Made by a program: the position numbers and the translations under genes. The notes under the pieces are model-generated. The model searched no databases and was not told the origin of the DNA. It was given only the letters and a program-made list of their open reading frames with translations. DNA of 61,049 bases. Source: Chitinophagales bacterium. GTDB taxonomy: Bacteria; Bacteroidota; Bacteroidia; Chitinophagales; Chitinophagaceae. Within the stretch, counting starts at the first letter, position 1, and each line of letters opens with the position of its first letter. The DNA lies in contig JAIXLB010000040.1 in the NCBI GenBank assembly GCA_026931905.1, positions 1 to 61,049 on the forward strand, given 5' to 3'. This document shows positions 24,533 through 33,616 of the stretch, piece after piece.

Positions 24533-24880
24533 TTAAAATTCATTTTTTTCAAAGTAACGAAGTATGTGTTCTTTTAAAAAAATTTCTTGTTCTGCTAATT
24601 TATAATCAGGTGTAGCTTTTATTTGTTTATAATGAGGCCAGTTGTCTTTATCTTTTTTTTCAAAAACAAAATAACCACTTGGTGTCAATATAGTGCAAAC
24701 TGCAATATGCATTAAATCTTGTTTTTCTTCCTTCGAAAATAGTCTGGGTTCAAAATCTGATTCTTGCAATCCTATTAAAAACAAAGTTGTTTCCAAATCG
24801 GGTTTTTTACCAAATCTTTCTGCTAATTTGGTTTCTAATTTTTCCCATGCTTGTTGCACATATTCAACTTGTGTACTCAT
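24533..24880 (-). CDS. Small conserved hypothetical protein
   Basis: 115 residues, no signal peptide or membrane segment. It has a shared look with a short Bacteroidota-only family (recollection): AWEKLETKLAERFGKKPDLETTLFLIG, RLFSKEEKQDLMHIAVC, a 'PSGYFVFEKKDKDNWPHY' stretch (given here as a fragment) and LAEQEIFLKEHILRYFEK. The ordered hydrophobic pattern supports a real, folded protein. No function known. Probably co-transcribed with the cyclophilin gene downstream. Confidence 0.78.
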   Translation of the reverse strand: MSTQVEYVQQAWEKLETKLAERFGKKPDLETTLFLIGLQESDFEPRLFSKEEKQDLMHIAVCTILTPSGYFVFEKKDKDNWPHYKQIKATPDYKLAEQEIFLKEHILRYFEKNEF

Positions 24881-24946
24881 GGTACAAATGTACTGTTTGT
24901 AAAATAAAGAAAAAGGTAAAAATTGAGGTAAAAGGCTTTTACTCCC

Positions 24947-25891
24947 TTACAATGTTTTATGCACAATGTATTTTACAATTTCATCTAATTCTTTGGCACT
25001 TTCATCAAGCATATTAAGTAGCTCTTGTACTTTATCGCTATGCTTTTCATCTTTTAATAAACTTACTAACCCCAAAATATTTGAAAGTGGTTTTCGTACT
25101 CTATGACTTTGTTCCCAAGCAATTCTTTTTAATTTTTCTTCAATAGATTTTATTTCACTAATGTTTAAAAAACTCAGCATTACACCTATAATTTTACCCT
25201 CATCATCATACACTGGTTTTGTAGTCATTTTGTACCATATTTCTTTTTCAGAAGTTGGCAGCGACAAACTATCTTCAAAATTATTTTCTATACCATTAAA
25301 GGCTTCATTAAAACACCTTTCAAAACGTTCTTCTGTACCTGGTACCAATAATTTTCTTACATCAAAACCTTCATGTAAATCTAAATTATAATATAGTTTT
25401 GATTTGTAGGCAGCACCATTATTATAGGATATTAATTTTTTGTTTTTATCTATAAAATAAATAGACTCAGTAGTACTATTTAACATAGCAAGCAATTTTT
25501 GCTGTGTTAAAATATGCCCCTTTTTTTCTATTGCATACGCAGTTGTAGAATAACCAACACCGCCTATTTCAACAGCTTTACTTTCTTCATTTATGATAGC
25601 AAGAAAATTCCATTTAGTGTGGCTATCTATATCATCATGTTTTTTATTTCTTAAATCTGCTTTTACAATATCGCTTGTATATTCTAAGCATTGCTGTGTT
25701 ATTTTTTGAAAAGTTTGTAAAGAATCTTTATGTAAACAATTAGATAAATTTTCGCCAATGAAATTTGTATAGCTGTGAGCAAAACGTTTTTTAAATAGTC
25801 GGTTTGCATACAAAAGTTTTCCATTCAAATCAAAACGGATGAAGTAAATTGAAGGAGTCTTTTCTATAAAATACAATAACGACTTATACAT
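24947..25891 (-). CDS. Tandem-PAS protein with histidine-kinase H-box but no ATPase domain
   Basis: 314 residues, soluble. Two PAS-like modules lie at about 10-120 (IYFIRFDLNGKLLYANRLF) and 130-245 (IYFIDKNKKLISYNNGA, then TKPVYDDEGKIIGVMLSFLNISE). A linker helix leads to a DHp-like segment: WEQSHRVRKPLSNILGLVSL, with H263 in the position of the phospho-acceptor, then a second helix to the C-terminus. The protein ends there: there is no N-box, G1 or G2 block of a HATPase domain, and no such frame lies downstream (24533-24880 is unrelated). It may be a phospho-transfer or signal-sensing adaptor, or a truncated kinase. Confidence 0.82.
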   Translation of the reverse strand: MYKSLLYFIEKTPSIYFIRFDLNGKLLYANRLFKKRFAHSYTNFIGENLSNCLHKDSLQTFQKITQQCLEYTSDIVKADLRNKKHDDIDSHTKWNFLAIINEESKAVEIGGVGYSTTAYAIEKKGHILTQQKLLAMLNSTTESIYFIDKNKKLISYNNGAAYKSKLYYNLDLHEGFDVRKLLVPGTEERFERCFNEAFNGIENNFEDSLSLPTSEKEIWYKMTTKPVYDDEGKIIGVMLSFLNISEIKSIEEKLKRIAWEQSHRVRKPLSNILGLVSLLKDEKHSDKVQELLNMLDESAKELDEIVKYIVHKTL

Positions 25892-26077
25892 TTTTTTGTT
25901 TTTTGATAAAAAAAATAATAACCATTACAACTCTATATCTTATCTCCTAATTCATTAAGCATATAAAATTATGTATATTGTTTGGTTTTAAAAAAATATT
26001 TCATGGTGTTTTTCAATGCTTGTGTACTTATACTTGTTTATAAAGTATTTATACGCTTTTAAGGAAATTTTTTTATG

Positions 26078-26085
26078 TACGTTTG
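26078..26085 (+). promoter_or_regulatory. TAnnTTTG -7 box of serS
   Basis: TACGTTTG, exact consensus, ends 18 bases before the serS ATG at 26104. It overlaps the TTG at 26083 that would otherwise extend the frame, so that TTG is not the start. Confidence 0.6.
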
Positions 26086-26103
26086 CAGCAAATACAAAGA
26101 AAT

Positions 26104-27375
26104 ATGTTACTAATAAGTACTTTAAGGCAAGATTCAGATTTTGTAAAAGAAAGATTAAGTGTAAGAAATTTTACTGACTTATCATTAGTTGATACCATTA
26201 TTGCATTAGATGATAACAGAAAAAAAATACAACTTGAATTTGACAATACTCAAGCAACAATAAATGCTACAAGCAAAGAAATTGGAAAATTAATTGCACA
26301 AGGAAAAAAAGAAGAAGCCGAAAAAACAAAACAAAATGTAGCACAATGGAAAACAGATGCAAATAATTTAAGCACACAACTTTCAGCAATAGAAAAAGAA
26401 CTGCACAACACTTTAATTTTATTACCCAACTTGCCTCACAGCTCTGTTGTAAAAGGAAAAAGTGCAGAAGATAATGTTGTTGTAAAAGAAGGAGGAAATA
26501 AAATTTCTTTGCCTGAAAATGCTTTGCCTCATTGGGATTTAATTAAGCAATACAACTTAGTAGATTTTGAAATTGGTGCAAAAATTACTGGTAGTGGCTT
26601 TCCTTTATATACTGGTAAAGGAGCAAAACTACAAAGAGCACTCATACAATATTTTTTAGATTACAATACTGATGCGGGTTATACAGAATTTATTCCGCCT
26701 TTTATGGTTAATGAAGCAAGTGCTTATGCTACAGGGCAACTACCAGATAAAGAGGGTCAAATGTATCATGCAACTGAAGATAATTTTTATTTAATCCCAA
26801 CAGCAGAAGTTCCTGTAACTAATATTTATAGAGATGTAATTTTAAAAGAAACGGATTTACCCATAAAAATGACTGCTTATTCTCCTTGCTTTAGAAGAGA
26901 GGCAGGAAGTTTTGGTAAAGATGTAAGAGGATTAAACAGAGTGCATCAATTTGAAAAAGTAGAAATTATTCAAATAGTAGAACCAACAAAAAGTTATGAT
27001 GCTTTAGATGCAATGGTACAGCATGTAGAAACTTTGTTGAACCATTTAGAATTGCCTTATAGAATTTTACGTTTGTGTGGAGGCGATATGGGCTTTACTT
27101 CTGCTCTTACTTATGATTTTGAAGTTTGGAGTGCAGCACAACAACGTTGGTTAGAGGTAAGCAGCGTTTCTAATTTTGAAAACTTTCAAACCAATAGATT
27201 AAAATGCAGGTATAAAAATGCTGAAGGTAAAATGCAATTAACGCATAGCTTAAATGGCAGCTCATTGGCTTTACCAAGAATTTATGCTGCATTGGTAGAA
27301 AATAATCAAACTACAGATGGCATTCAACTGCCTAAAGTATTGCATCATTATTTTGGTAATACTATAATTAATTAA
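26104..27375 (+). CDS. serS: Seryl-tRNA synthetase
   Basis: 423 residues from ATG 26104 (MLLISTLRQDSDFVKERL), the usual SerRS start. The N-terminal coiled-coil tRNA-binding arm spans about 25-105 (lysine- and glutamate-rich). Class II core: motif 2 in PCFRREAGSFGKDVRGLNR, the serine pocket TAEVPVTN, and motif 3 near the end in NGSSLALPRIYAALVENNQT. It charges tRNA-Ser and the selenocysteine tRNA where present. Co-transcribed with the YggS gene 11 bases downstream. Confidence 0.97.
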   Translation: MLLISTLRQDSDFVKERLSVRNFTDLSLVDTIIALDDNRKKIQLEFDNTQATINATSKEIGKLIAQGKKEEAEKTKQNVAQWKTDANNLSTQLSAIEKELHNTLILLPNLPHSSVVKGKSAEDNVVVKEGGNKISLPENALPHWDLIKQYNLVDFEIGAKITGSGFPLYTGKGAKLQRALIQYFLDYNTDAGYTEFIPPFMVNEASAYATGQLPDKEGQMYHATEDNFYLIPTAEVPVTNIYRDVILKETDLPIKMTAYSPCFRREAGSFGKDVRGLNRVHQFEKVEIIQIVEPTKSYDALDAMVQHVETLLNHLELPYRILRLCGGDMGFTSALTYDFEVWSAAQQRWLEVSSVSNFENFQTNRLKCRYKNAEGKMQLTHSLNGSSLALPRIYAALVENNQTTDGIQLPKVLHHYFGNTIIN

Positions 27376-27386
27376 GAGGTAAAATT

Positions 27387-28034
27387 ATGTCTGTAAATAA
27401 AATTTCTTATCAAAATATTATTGGTCAACTAAACAATAAAACTACGCTTGTTGCAGTAAGTAAAATAAAACCTATAGAGGATATTTTAGCTTTATATAAT
27501 TTGGGACAAAAAGATTTTGGAGAAAATTATGTGCAAGAATTGGTAGATAAACAATCTCAGCTTCCTACAGCTATTCGCTGGCATTTTATAGGTCATTTAC
27601 AAAGCAATAAAGTAAAATACATTGCTCCATTTGTACATTTAATTCATGGTGTAGATAGCTTTAAATTATTGCAAGAAATAAACAAACAAGCTGCTAAAAA
27701 CAATAGAATTATTAAGTGTTTGCTGCAAGTACACATTGCACAAGAAACTACAAAATTTGGCTTTGGGTTAAACGAATTAAACGATTTATCTATGCTACAA
27801 AACTTACCCAATATTCAAGTTGTAGGTTTAATGGCTATGGCATCTTTTAGTGAGGATAAGCAATTGGTAAGAAACGAGTTTAAACAACTAAAAAAATTAT
27901 TTGATACTTTAAAAATAGCACAGCCACAGTTTTCAATTTTATCAATGGGTATGAGCGATGATTATACTATTGCGTTAGAAGAAGGAAGTACTATGATACG
28001 AATTGGGAGTTTGCTTTTTGGTAAAAGAAATTAA
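27387..28034 (+). CDS. YggS/PLPBP family pyridoxal-phosphate homeostasis protein
   Basis: 215 residues. It is the single-domain PLP-binding TIM barrel: PLP-lysine in LVAVSKIKP (K26), then FGENYVQELVDKQ, WHFIGHLQSNKVKYI, VQVHIAQETTKFGF-like strand (here LLQVHIAQETTKFGFGL), and the phosphate-binding end LSMGMSDDYTIALEEGSTMIRIG. It buffers PLP supply and affects amino-acid metabolism; no catalytic reaction is established. Eleven bases after serS, so likely the same mRNA. Confidence 0.94.
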   Translation: MSVNKISYQNIIGQLNNKTTLVAVSKIKPIEDILALYNLGQKDFGENYVQELVDKQSQLPTAIRWHFIGHLQSNKVKYIAPFVHLIHGVDSFKLLQEINKQAAKNNRIIKCLLQVHIAQETTKFGFGLNELNDLSMLQNLPNIQVVGLMAMASFSEDKQLVRNEFKQLKKLFDTLKIAQPQFSILSMGMSDDYTIALEEGSTMIRIGSLLFGKRN

Positions 28035-28040
28035 ATAAAA

Positions 28041-28060
28041 AATACCCATTTGTGGGTATT
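28041..28060. terminator. Hairpin after yggS, A-run on its 5' side
   Basis: AATACCCA-TTTG-TGGGTATT, perfect eight-base stem seven bases past the YggS stop. The plus-strand 3' side is GGAATG (no T-run); the T-run is on the minus strand. It may be a 3'-end stabiliser for the serS-yggS mRNA or stop antisense transcription. Confidence 0.55.
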
Positions 28061-28129
28061 GGAATGTAATTTTTTAAAACCCAATATTGCATTTGAATAA
28101 GCAATTTACTTGTTCATTCTTCAAGGGGT

Positions 28130-28158
28130 AGCTGATGGTGTTTGCCATCAGCTTTTTT
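28130..28158 (+). terminator. Intrinsic terminator, strong
   Basis: AGCTGATGG / CCATCAGCT nine-base stem with six-base loop followed by a run of T. It ends the serS-yggS transcript, about 95 bases past the stop. Confidence 0.88.
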
Positions 28159-28254
28159 ATTTAAACAAAAATTTTGTGTAAAGAAAAGTTTTAAGAAACA
28201 TCAAAATATTTAATAACTAAAAAACTCCTTATTTTGCAACCTCAATTATAAAAA

Positions 28255-28677
28255 ATGGAATACAGTAAATTAATTTCAGTTACAGGTTTGCCAGGTTTAT
28301 TTGAATTAGTAGGAAGCAAATCAGACGGTGCTATAGTTAGAAATTTAGAAGATAAAACAACCAAATTCGTTAGTAGCCGTATTCACAATTTTTCGCACTT
28401 GGAAAGCATTGAAGTTTATACTATTCGTGAAAATGTAAATCTTATAGAAGTATTTAAAGCAATGGAGGCAAGCAACGAAACTATGCCTAATGAAAAAGAT
28501 GCAAAAGCAGTAAAAGCATACATGGAAAAAGTATATGGCGATATTGATTTTGAACGTGTATATGCAAGCGATATGAAAAAAATGATAAAATGGTTTGGTA
28601 TTTTAAAAAGCAATAATGTTGAATTAAAATTAACAGAACAAGAGGAAGAAGAAACTACTTCTGAATCTGAAGCATAA
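28255..28677 (+). CDS. DUF5606 family protein
   Basis: 140 residues, cytoplasmic. It matches the small Bacteroidota-specific DUF5606 family in layout: YSKLISVTGLPGLFELVGSK, IVRNLEDKTTKFVSSR, SHLESIEVYTIRENVNLIEVF, then DFERVYASDMKKMIKWFGIL, and a Glu/Ser-rich disordered tail (EEEETTSESEA). The two-part build suggests an SH3-like barrel and a helical domain. Function unknown. Single gene with own terminator. Confidence 0.9.
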   Translation: MEYSKLISVTGLPGLFELVGSKSDGAIVRNLEDKTTKFVSSRIHNFSHLESIEVYTIRENVNLIEVFKAMEASNETMPNEKDAKAVKAYMEKVYGDIDFERVYASDMKKMIKWFGILKSNNVELKLTEQEEEETTSESEA

Positions 28678-28704
28678 ACTATTTTTTTTAGTAAAATAAA
28701 TTTT

Positions 28705-28735
28705 AAAAAGCCACTAAAATTAAGTGGCTTTTTTT
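28705..28735 (+). terminator. Intrinsic terminator of the DUF5606 gene
   Basis: AAAAAGCCACT / AGTGGCTTTTT with a seven-base loop and a run of T, 28 bases past the stop. Confidence 0.9.
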
Positions 28736-28772
28736 ATTAGTACATTAGCAAATTATTTTTTAATAGATTACC

Positions 28773-31661
28773 ATGAAGCATAAACTATTTTTTTTACTCA
28801 TAGCAATACTATTTCTTAATTTTTCTTATGCACAAAAATTTGCTGAAAAATCAGCAACTGCAATACATTGGGCAGATAGTGTTTTTGCTTCATTAACACC
28901 AGAACAAAAAATTGCTCAGTTAATGATAATAAGGGCACACAGCAATTTAGGAAATGAACATGTACAAAAAATAACACAGCTTATTCAACAATATAATATT
29001 GGAGGTTTATGTTTTTTTCAAGGTGGCCCTCTAAGGCAAGCAAATCTTACCAATTATTATCAAAGTATTGCAAAGACTCCTTTAATGATTTGTATAGATG
29101 GAGAATGGGGCTTAGGAATGCGATTGGATAGTGTTATAAATTTTCCAAGACAATTAATGTTAGGTGCTGCACAAGATGCACAACTTATATATCAGTTTGG
29201 TAAAGCTGTTGGTGAGCAATGCAAACGATTGGGTATTCATGTAAACTATGCACCAGTTGTAGATATAAACAATAACCCCAATAATCCAGTAATTAATGAC
29301 AGAAGTTTTGGAGAGGATAAATATAAAGTGGCGTTGTTTGGAACACAATATATGCAAGGCATGCAAGATGTAGGTGTAATGGCTTGTGCAAAACATTTCC
29401 CTGGTCATGGAGATGTTGAAGTTGATAGTCATTTGGATTTACCTATTATAAATAAATCCAAACAACAATTAGATAGTTTAGAGCTTTATCCTTTTAAACA
29501 GTTAATTAAAAAAGGAGTTGGAAGCATTATGGTTGCACATTTGTTTATTCCAGCAATAGATAGTACTAATCATCTTGCAACCTCATTATCTAAAAAAAAT
29601 GTTACAGAATTATTGAAAAATGAATTAAACTATGAAGGAATAATTTTTACAGATGGCTTGGAAATGCAAGGTGTAAAAAAGTTTTTTCCTGACGATGAAG
29701 TTTCAGTACAAAGCTTAATTGCAGGCAACGATATGCTTTGCTTACCCGAAAATGTGCCCAATAGTATTGCAAAAATTTTAGAAGCTATACATCAAGGAAA
29801 GTTAAGCTGGGAAAGCATTAACAAGAGTGTAATGAAAGTGTTAATAGCAAAATATAATTTAGGTTTGAATGAAAAAAAACAAATAGAAATAAATAATTTA
29901 GTAGAAGACTTAAATAAAAATACCTATGAAATAAAAAAGCAAATTAGCCAACAAGCATTAACGCTTTTAAGGTTGAACAATAAGAAACTCTTGCCTCTTC
30001 ATAGTAAAAAAAAGGTTGCATTTATTGGTATAGGTTTGCAGCAACTCAACAATTTTGCAACTATCATTCAGGAAAAATATAAAGCATCTGTTTTTTTATT
30101 AGACTATAACGATAGCAGTTCTTTAACTGCTTTAAAAAATCAATTAAACGATTTTAAAACCATTATTGTAGGCATTCATAATTATAGCAGAAGACCAGCC
30201 AATAATTTTGGATTGAGTAATAATGCAGTAGAGCTTGCTCAATTTTTGGCTGAAAAAGAAAATGCTATATTTTTTAGTTTTGGAAATCCTTATGCCATAA
30301 AAAACTTTTGCAATGCAAGAAATTTAGTAGCCTGTTATGAAGATGATTCTATAACACAATTAAAAGCATTTGAATTATTAGAAGGATCATTTTCAGCTAA
30401 AGGGAAATTGCCTGTTACTGTATGCGATAATTTTAAATTTGTCGATGGCATTACTTACAATTACTACATGCCTTATGAACAAAATGATTATTCAAAATTT
30501 GTAACCATTGATAGCATAGCAATAGATGCAATACAAAAAAATGCAACACAAGGCTTAGCCATTCTTGTAGCAAGAAAAGGGAAAATAATTTACCACAATA
30601 ATTTTGGTTATACAGATACAACACATCAGCAATTGGTAAATGATAATACAATTTACGACCTTGCTTCATTAACAAAAGTTACTGCAACTACCGTAGCTGT
30701 AATGAAGCTGTACGAAGAAAAAAAAATTAAGTTAGAAAAAACTGTTGGTGATTATTTGCCTTGGTTACTAAACACAAACAAAGCAAGCATAACCATTAAA
30801 AACCTTTTATTGCATGAAGCAGGCTTAGTGCCTTACATAAAATTTTATGAACAAGTTATAGATACTACAACTGGCAAGCCTTTACATGGTTTTTTCAATA
30901 AAGAAAAAAACAGTTTTTATACTTATCCTGTAGCCAATGAAATGTTCCTAAAAAATGATGTAAGAAATCAAATTTATGCAAATATTGTAAGCAGCCCACT
31001 TACAGAACAAGGAAAATATGTATATAGCGACAACAGTTTTATTTTATTGGGCTTAATTGTAGAAGCTTTAACTGGTAAGGCTTTGAATGAATATGTAAAA
31101 GAAAATTTTTATCAGCCATTACAAATGACAAGTACTACTTTTCTTCCAAGTGAACATTTTGTGTTGAACAATATTGCTCCAACAGAATTAGAAAAAAAAT
31201 TTCGCAATCAACTAATTCATGGTTTTGTGCATGATGAAGGATCAGCAATGCTTGGAGGAGTTGCAGGTCATGCAGGTTTGTTTAGCAATGCTTATGATTT
31301 GGCACAGTTGTATCAAATGCTGTTGAATAAAGGAAAACTGAACGGAAAAAGATTTTTACAAAAAAAAACTGTTGAATTATTTACAAAATATAATAGCCTA
31401 ACAAGCAGGCGTGGCTTGGGTTTTGATAAACCAGAAAAAAATAATTTCACTAATTCAAACCCTTATCCTTGCTTTTCTGCATCTTCAAAAACCTTTGGAC
31501 ATACAGGCTTTACAGGAACTTGTGTTTGGGTAGATCCAACTAAAGATTTAGTTTTTGTTTTTCTATCCAATAGAATTCATCCCTCTCGTGATAATAATTT
31601 ATTAAACACACTACATGTAAGAAATAAAATTCAAGAAGCAGTTTATCAGGCTATTCATTAA
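28773..31661 (+). CDS. GH3 (NagZ-like) hexosaminidase fused to a beta-lactamase-like serine hydrolase
   Basis: 962 residues, signal peptide (about 1-20). The N-terminal GH3 domain (about 30-380) has AKHFPGHGDVEVDSH (K207-H220; the Asp-Ser-His signature of NagZ) and the nucleophile FTDGLEMQ (D294). A GH3 C-terminal-type domain follows (about 380-560). The C-terminal beta-lactamase/PBP4-like domain (about 575-960) has SLTK (S632, K635), YSDN (Y751) and GHTG (H910-G912), replacing class C YxN and KTG. GH3 would cut N-acetylglucosaminides, the serine domain a D-Ala- or ester-type bond; a cell-wall recycling role is likely. This two-domain fusion is known in Bacteroidota. Confidence 0.92.
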   Translation: MKHKLFFLLIAILFLNFSYAQKFAEKSATAIHWADSVFASLTPEQKIAQLMIIRAHSNLGNEHVQKITQLIQQYNIGGLCFFQGGPLRQANLTNYYQSIAKTPLMICIDGEWGLGMRLDSVINFPRQLMLGAAQDAQLIYQFGKAVGEQCKRLGIHVNYAPVVDINNNPNNPVINDRSFGEDKYKVALFGTQYMQGMQDVGVMACAKHFPGHGDVEVDSHLDLPIINKSKQQLDSLELYPFKQLIKKGVGSIMVAHLFIPAIDSTNHLATSLSKKNVTELLKNELNYEGIIFTDGLEMQGVKKFFPDDEVSVQSLIAGNDMLCLPENVPNSIAKILEAIHQGKLSWESINKSVMKVLIAKYNLGLNEKKQIEINNLVEDLNKNTYEIKKQISQQALTLLRLNNKKLLPLHSKKKVAFIGIGLQQLNNFATIIQEKYKASVFLLDYNDSSSLTALKNQLNDFKTIIVGIHNYSRRPANNFGLSNNAVELAQFLAEKENAIFFSFGNPYAIKNFCNARNLVACYEDDSITQLKAFELLEGSFSAKGKLPVTVCDNFKFVDGITYNYYMPYEQNDYSKFVTIDSIAIDAIQKNATQGLAILVARKGKIIYHNNFGYTDTTHQQLVNDNTIYDLASLTKVTATTVAVMKLYEEKKIKLEKTVGDYLPWLLNTNKASITIKNLLLHEAGLVPYIKFYEQVIDTTTGKPLHGFFNKEKNSFYTYPVANEMFLKNDVRNQIYANIVSSPLTEQGKYVYSDNSFILLGLIVEALTGKALNEYVKENFYQPLQMTSTTFLPSEHFVLNNIAPTELEKKFRNQLIHGFVHDEGSAMLGGVAGHAGLFSNAYDLAQLYQMLLNKGKLNGKRFLQKKTVELFTKYNSLTSRRGLGFDKPEKNNFTNSNPYPCFSASSKTFGHTGFTGTCVWVDPTKDLVFVFLSNRIHPSRDNNLLNTLHVRNKIQEAVYQAIH

Positions 31662-31704
31662 TTTAATTCTCTTTAAAGCAATATAGAATAAGGGTTATTG
31701 GGTA

Positions 31705-31734
31705 TTTGTAATATAATCAATTTCTTTATCTTCG
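31705..31734 (+). promoter_or_regulatory. Possible -33/-7 promoter of the DUF4836 gene
   Basis: TTTG at 31705-31708, an 18-base spacer, then TATCTTCG (one mismatch to TAnnTTTG). It ends 18 bases before the start codon, the same spacing seen at other genes here. Confidence 0.45.
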
Positions 31735-31752
31735 TACACTTAAACTTATTTT

Positions 31753-33456
31753 ATGCGTAAATATTTTCCTCAACAATTATTTATTGTTGCCATTATTTTA
31801 TTAATTACTTCGTGTGGTAAAAAAGCACCAAATGAATCAAAATACATACCAAAAGATGCTTCAATGGTAGTAGTTGTAAATCCAAAGTCTTTAGAAGATA
31901 AGCTTCAATCAGGCAATCTTACATTTGATAGCATTACCAATCGTATTTTAACAAACGATAGAATAGCTACTGAAGAGAATAAAAAAAAGTGGGAAGATTT
32001 TAAAAATAGTGGGGTTGATTTAGACAAAAACATTTACTATTTTATGACTCAGAAAGGCTCTTTAGATAAAAATTTAAAAACAATAATTAACTTCATGGCT
32101 ACTATAAAAGATGAAGCTAAGTTTGATAAATTTATTAAAGAACAAAAAGATATTAATGCTACTGAAATTGAAAAAAATAAAGACTTTTCTATTTTAAAAA
32201 CTGGCAATGATGTTGTTTTATCATGGAACAAAGAAGTAGTTATGCTTTCTATAACTTTAGAAAAAGTGAGAGGTTCTTATGATGAAACTGGAAATTATAT
32301 TGAACCAGACTTATCTGTAATTCAATCTAATCTTAAAAATGAAGTAAATCGTTACTACACTTTAAAAGAAAATGAAAGTATAGCCTCTGTATCTTATTTT
32401 AAAGATATGTTTAAAGATAAGGCAGATGGGTATATGTTTAGCACTACATCTGGTGTTTCAAGTTTGCTAAGTTCATCGCCTTTCAATATTCCTAAATTGC
32501 AGGAGCTTGTAGAGGGCAATTATTCTACATCTACTTTTAATTTTGAAAATGGAAAAATTGATGTAAAAAGCAAAAGTTATCTAAATCCTTTTTTAAGTAG
32601 TTTAGTTAAAAAGTATGGTGGCAAAGAAGTAAATGAAGATTTTTTAGAAAACTTTCCTTCTCAAAATATGAATGGTGCACTTTTAATTTCTTTCAATCCA
32701 GCATTGTTAGATGCTTTATTAAAAGAGTTGGAAATAAGAGGTATGGTTGATGGATTTCTTTCTAAAGAAGGTTTAACCAGTGCAGATATTTTTAAAGTTT
32801 TAAAAGGTGAAATTAATTTTGCTTTATCCGATTTTCTTATTGAAACAAAAGAAGTTCCTTATACATCACCTTATGATGGAACTACATCAACCTATTCCAA
32901 AACTGTTCCTTCTTTTAAACTAATTTTTGAAGCACCAGTAGGCGACAAAGCAGCTTTTGAAAAAATTATAAGTAAAGCTGTAGAAATGAAAATGCTTACA
33001 AAAACAAGTACAGGTTATGAAGGAGGTGAGTTAATGAGTTCAACAGGAATGTATTTAATTGCAGATGAAAAAAAGATTGTTTTGGCTAGCGATAAAGAAT
33101 TTTACAATACATATCTTACAAAAAAATCAAAATCAAATATTGGTTCGGATATTTTGAAAAAATTTGATAACAAAATAATTGCATCTTATATAGATTTTAA
33201 TAGTATTATAAATGGCGTTTTACCAAGCACTAAAGATTCAACTATGGTAAAAATATTGAATATACTAAACGGTACATTTACTAATTTAGTTTCTACTGTA
33301 GAAAAATTTGATGGAAAAAGTATGGATGGAAAATTTGAAATAAATATGAAAAATTCAAAACAAAATAGTTTAGTAAGTTTTGTAAATATGCTGTCAGATA
33401 TTTTTAAAGTAATAAAAGAAGATGACAAAAGCAAGGATGAAATAATAGCAAATTAA
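31753..33456 (+). CDS. DUF4836 family lipoprotein
   Basis: 567 residues. The lipoprotein signal ends LLITSCGKK (Cys near 21), so it is probably anchored in the cell envelope. The next stretch, YIPKDASMVVVVNPKSLEDKL, is the hallmark opening of DUF4836, and paired beta-rich halves follow (about 30-280 and 290-540; KIVLASDKEFYNTYL repeats a strand-helix unit). Function unknown. Large, abundant surface or periplasmic proteins of this kind are common in Bacteroidota. It is a monocistronic gene with a promoter and a strong terminator. Confidence 0.88.
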   Translation: MRKYFPQQLFIVAIILLITSCGKKAPNESKYIPKDASMVVVVNPKSLEDKLQSGNLTFDSITNRILTNDRIATEENKKKWEDFKNSGVDLDKNIYYFMTQKGSLDKNLKTIINFMATIKDEAKFDKFIKEQKDINATEIEKNKDFSILKTGNDVVLSWNKEVVMLSITLEKVRGSYDETGNYIEPDLSVIQSNLKNEVNRYYTLKENESIASVSYFKDMFKDKADGYMFSTTSGVSSLLSSSPFNIPKLQELVEGNYSTSTFNFENGKIDVKSKSYLNPFLSSLVKKYGGKEVNEDFLENFPSQNMNGALLISFNPALLDALLKELEIRGMVDGFLSKEGLTSADIFKVLKGEINFALSDFLIETKEVPYTSPYDGTTSTYSKTVPSFKLIFEAPVGDKAAFEKIISKAVEMKMLTKTSTGYEGGELMSSTGMYLIADEKKIVLASDKEFYNTYLTKKSKSNIGSDILKKFDNKIIASYIDFNSIINGVLPSTKDSTMVKILNILNGTFTNLVSTVEKFDGKSMDGKFEINMKNSKQNSLVSFVNMLSDIFKVIKEDDKSKDEIIAN

Positions 33457-33492
33457 TTTTCGGTTTTATACATACAACTTTTTTGTACACAT

Positions 33493-33525
33493 ACCAGAGG
33501 CTGCCTTGTTAAGGCAGCCTCTGGT
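33493..33525. terminator. Strong bidirectional terminator
   Basis: ACCAGAGGCTGCCTT-GTT-AAGGCAGCCTCTGGT: fifteen-base perfect stem, followed by GTGTTTTG on the plus strand and ATGTGTACAAAAAA on the other. It lies between convergent DUF4836 and sensor-kinase genes. Confidence 0.9.
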
Positions 33526-33616
33526 GTGTTTTGCCTGCAATTATAATTTTTCTGGTATTAGTATAGTATCGTTTTCTTGAATTGAAAAATGAAACAATTT
33601 AAAACCAAATAATTCT

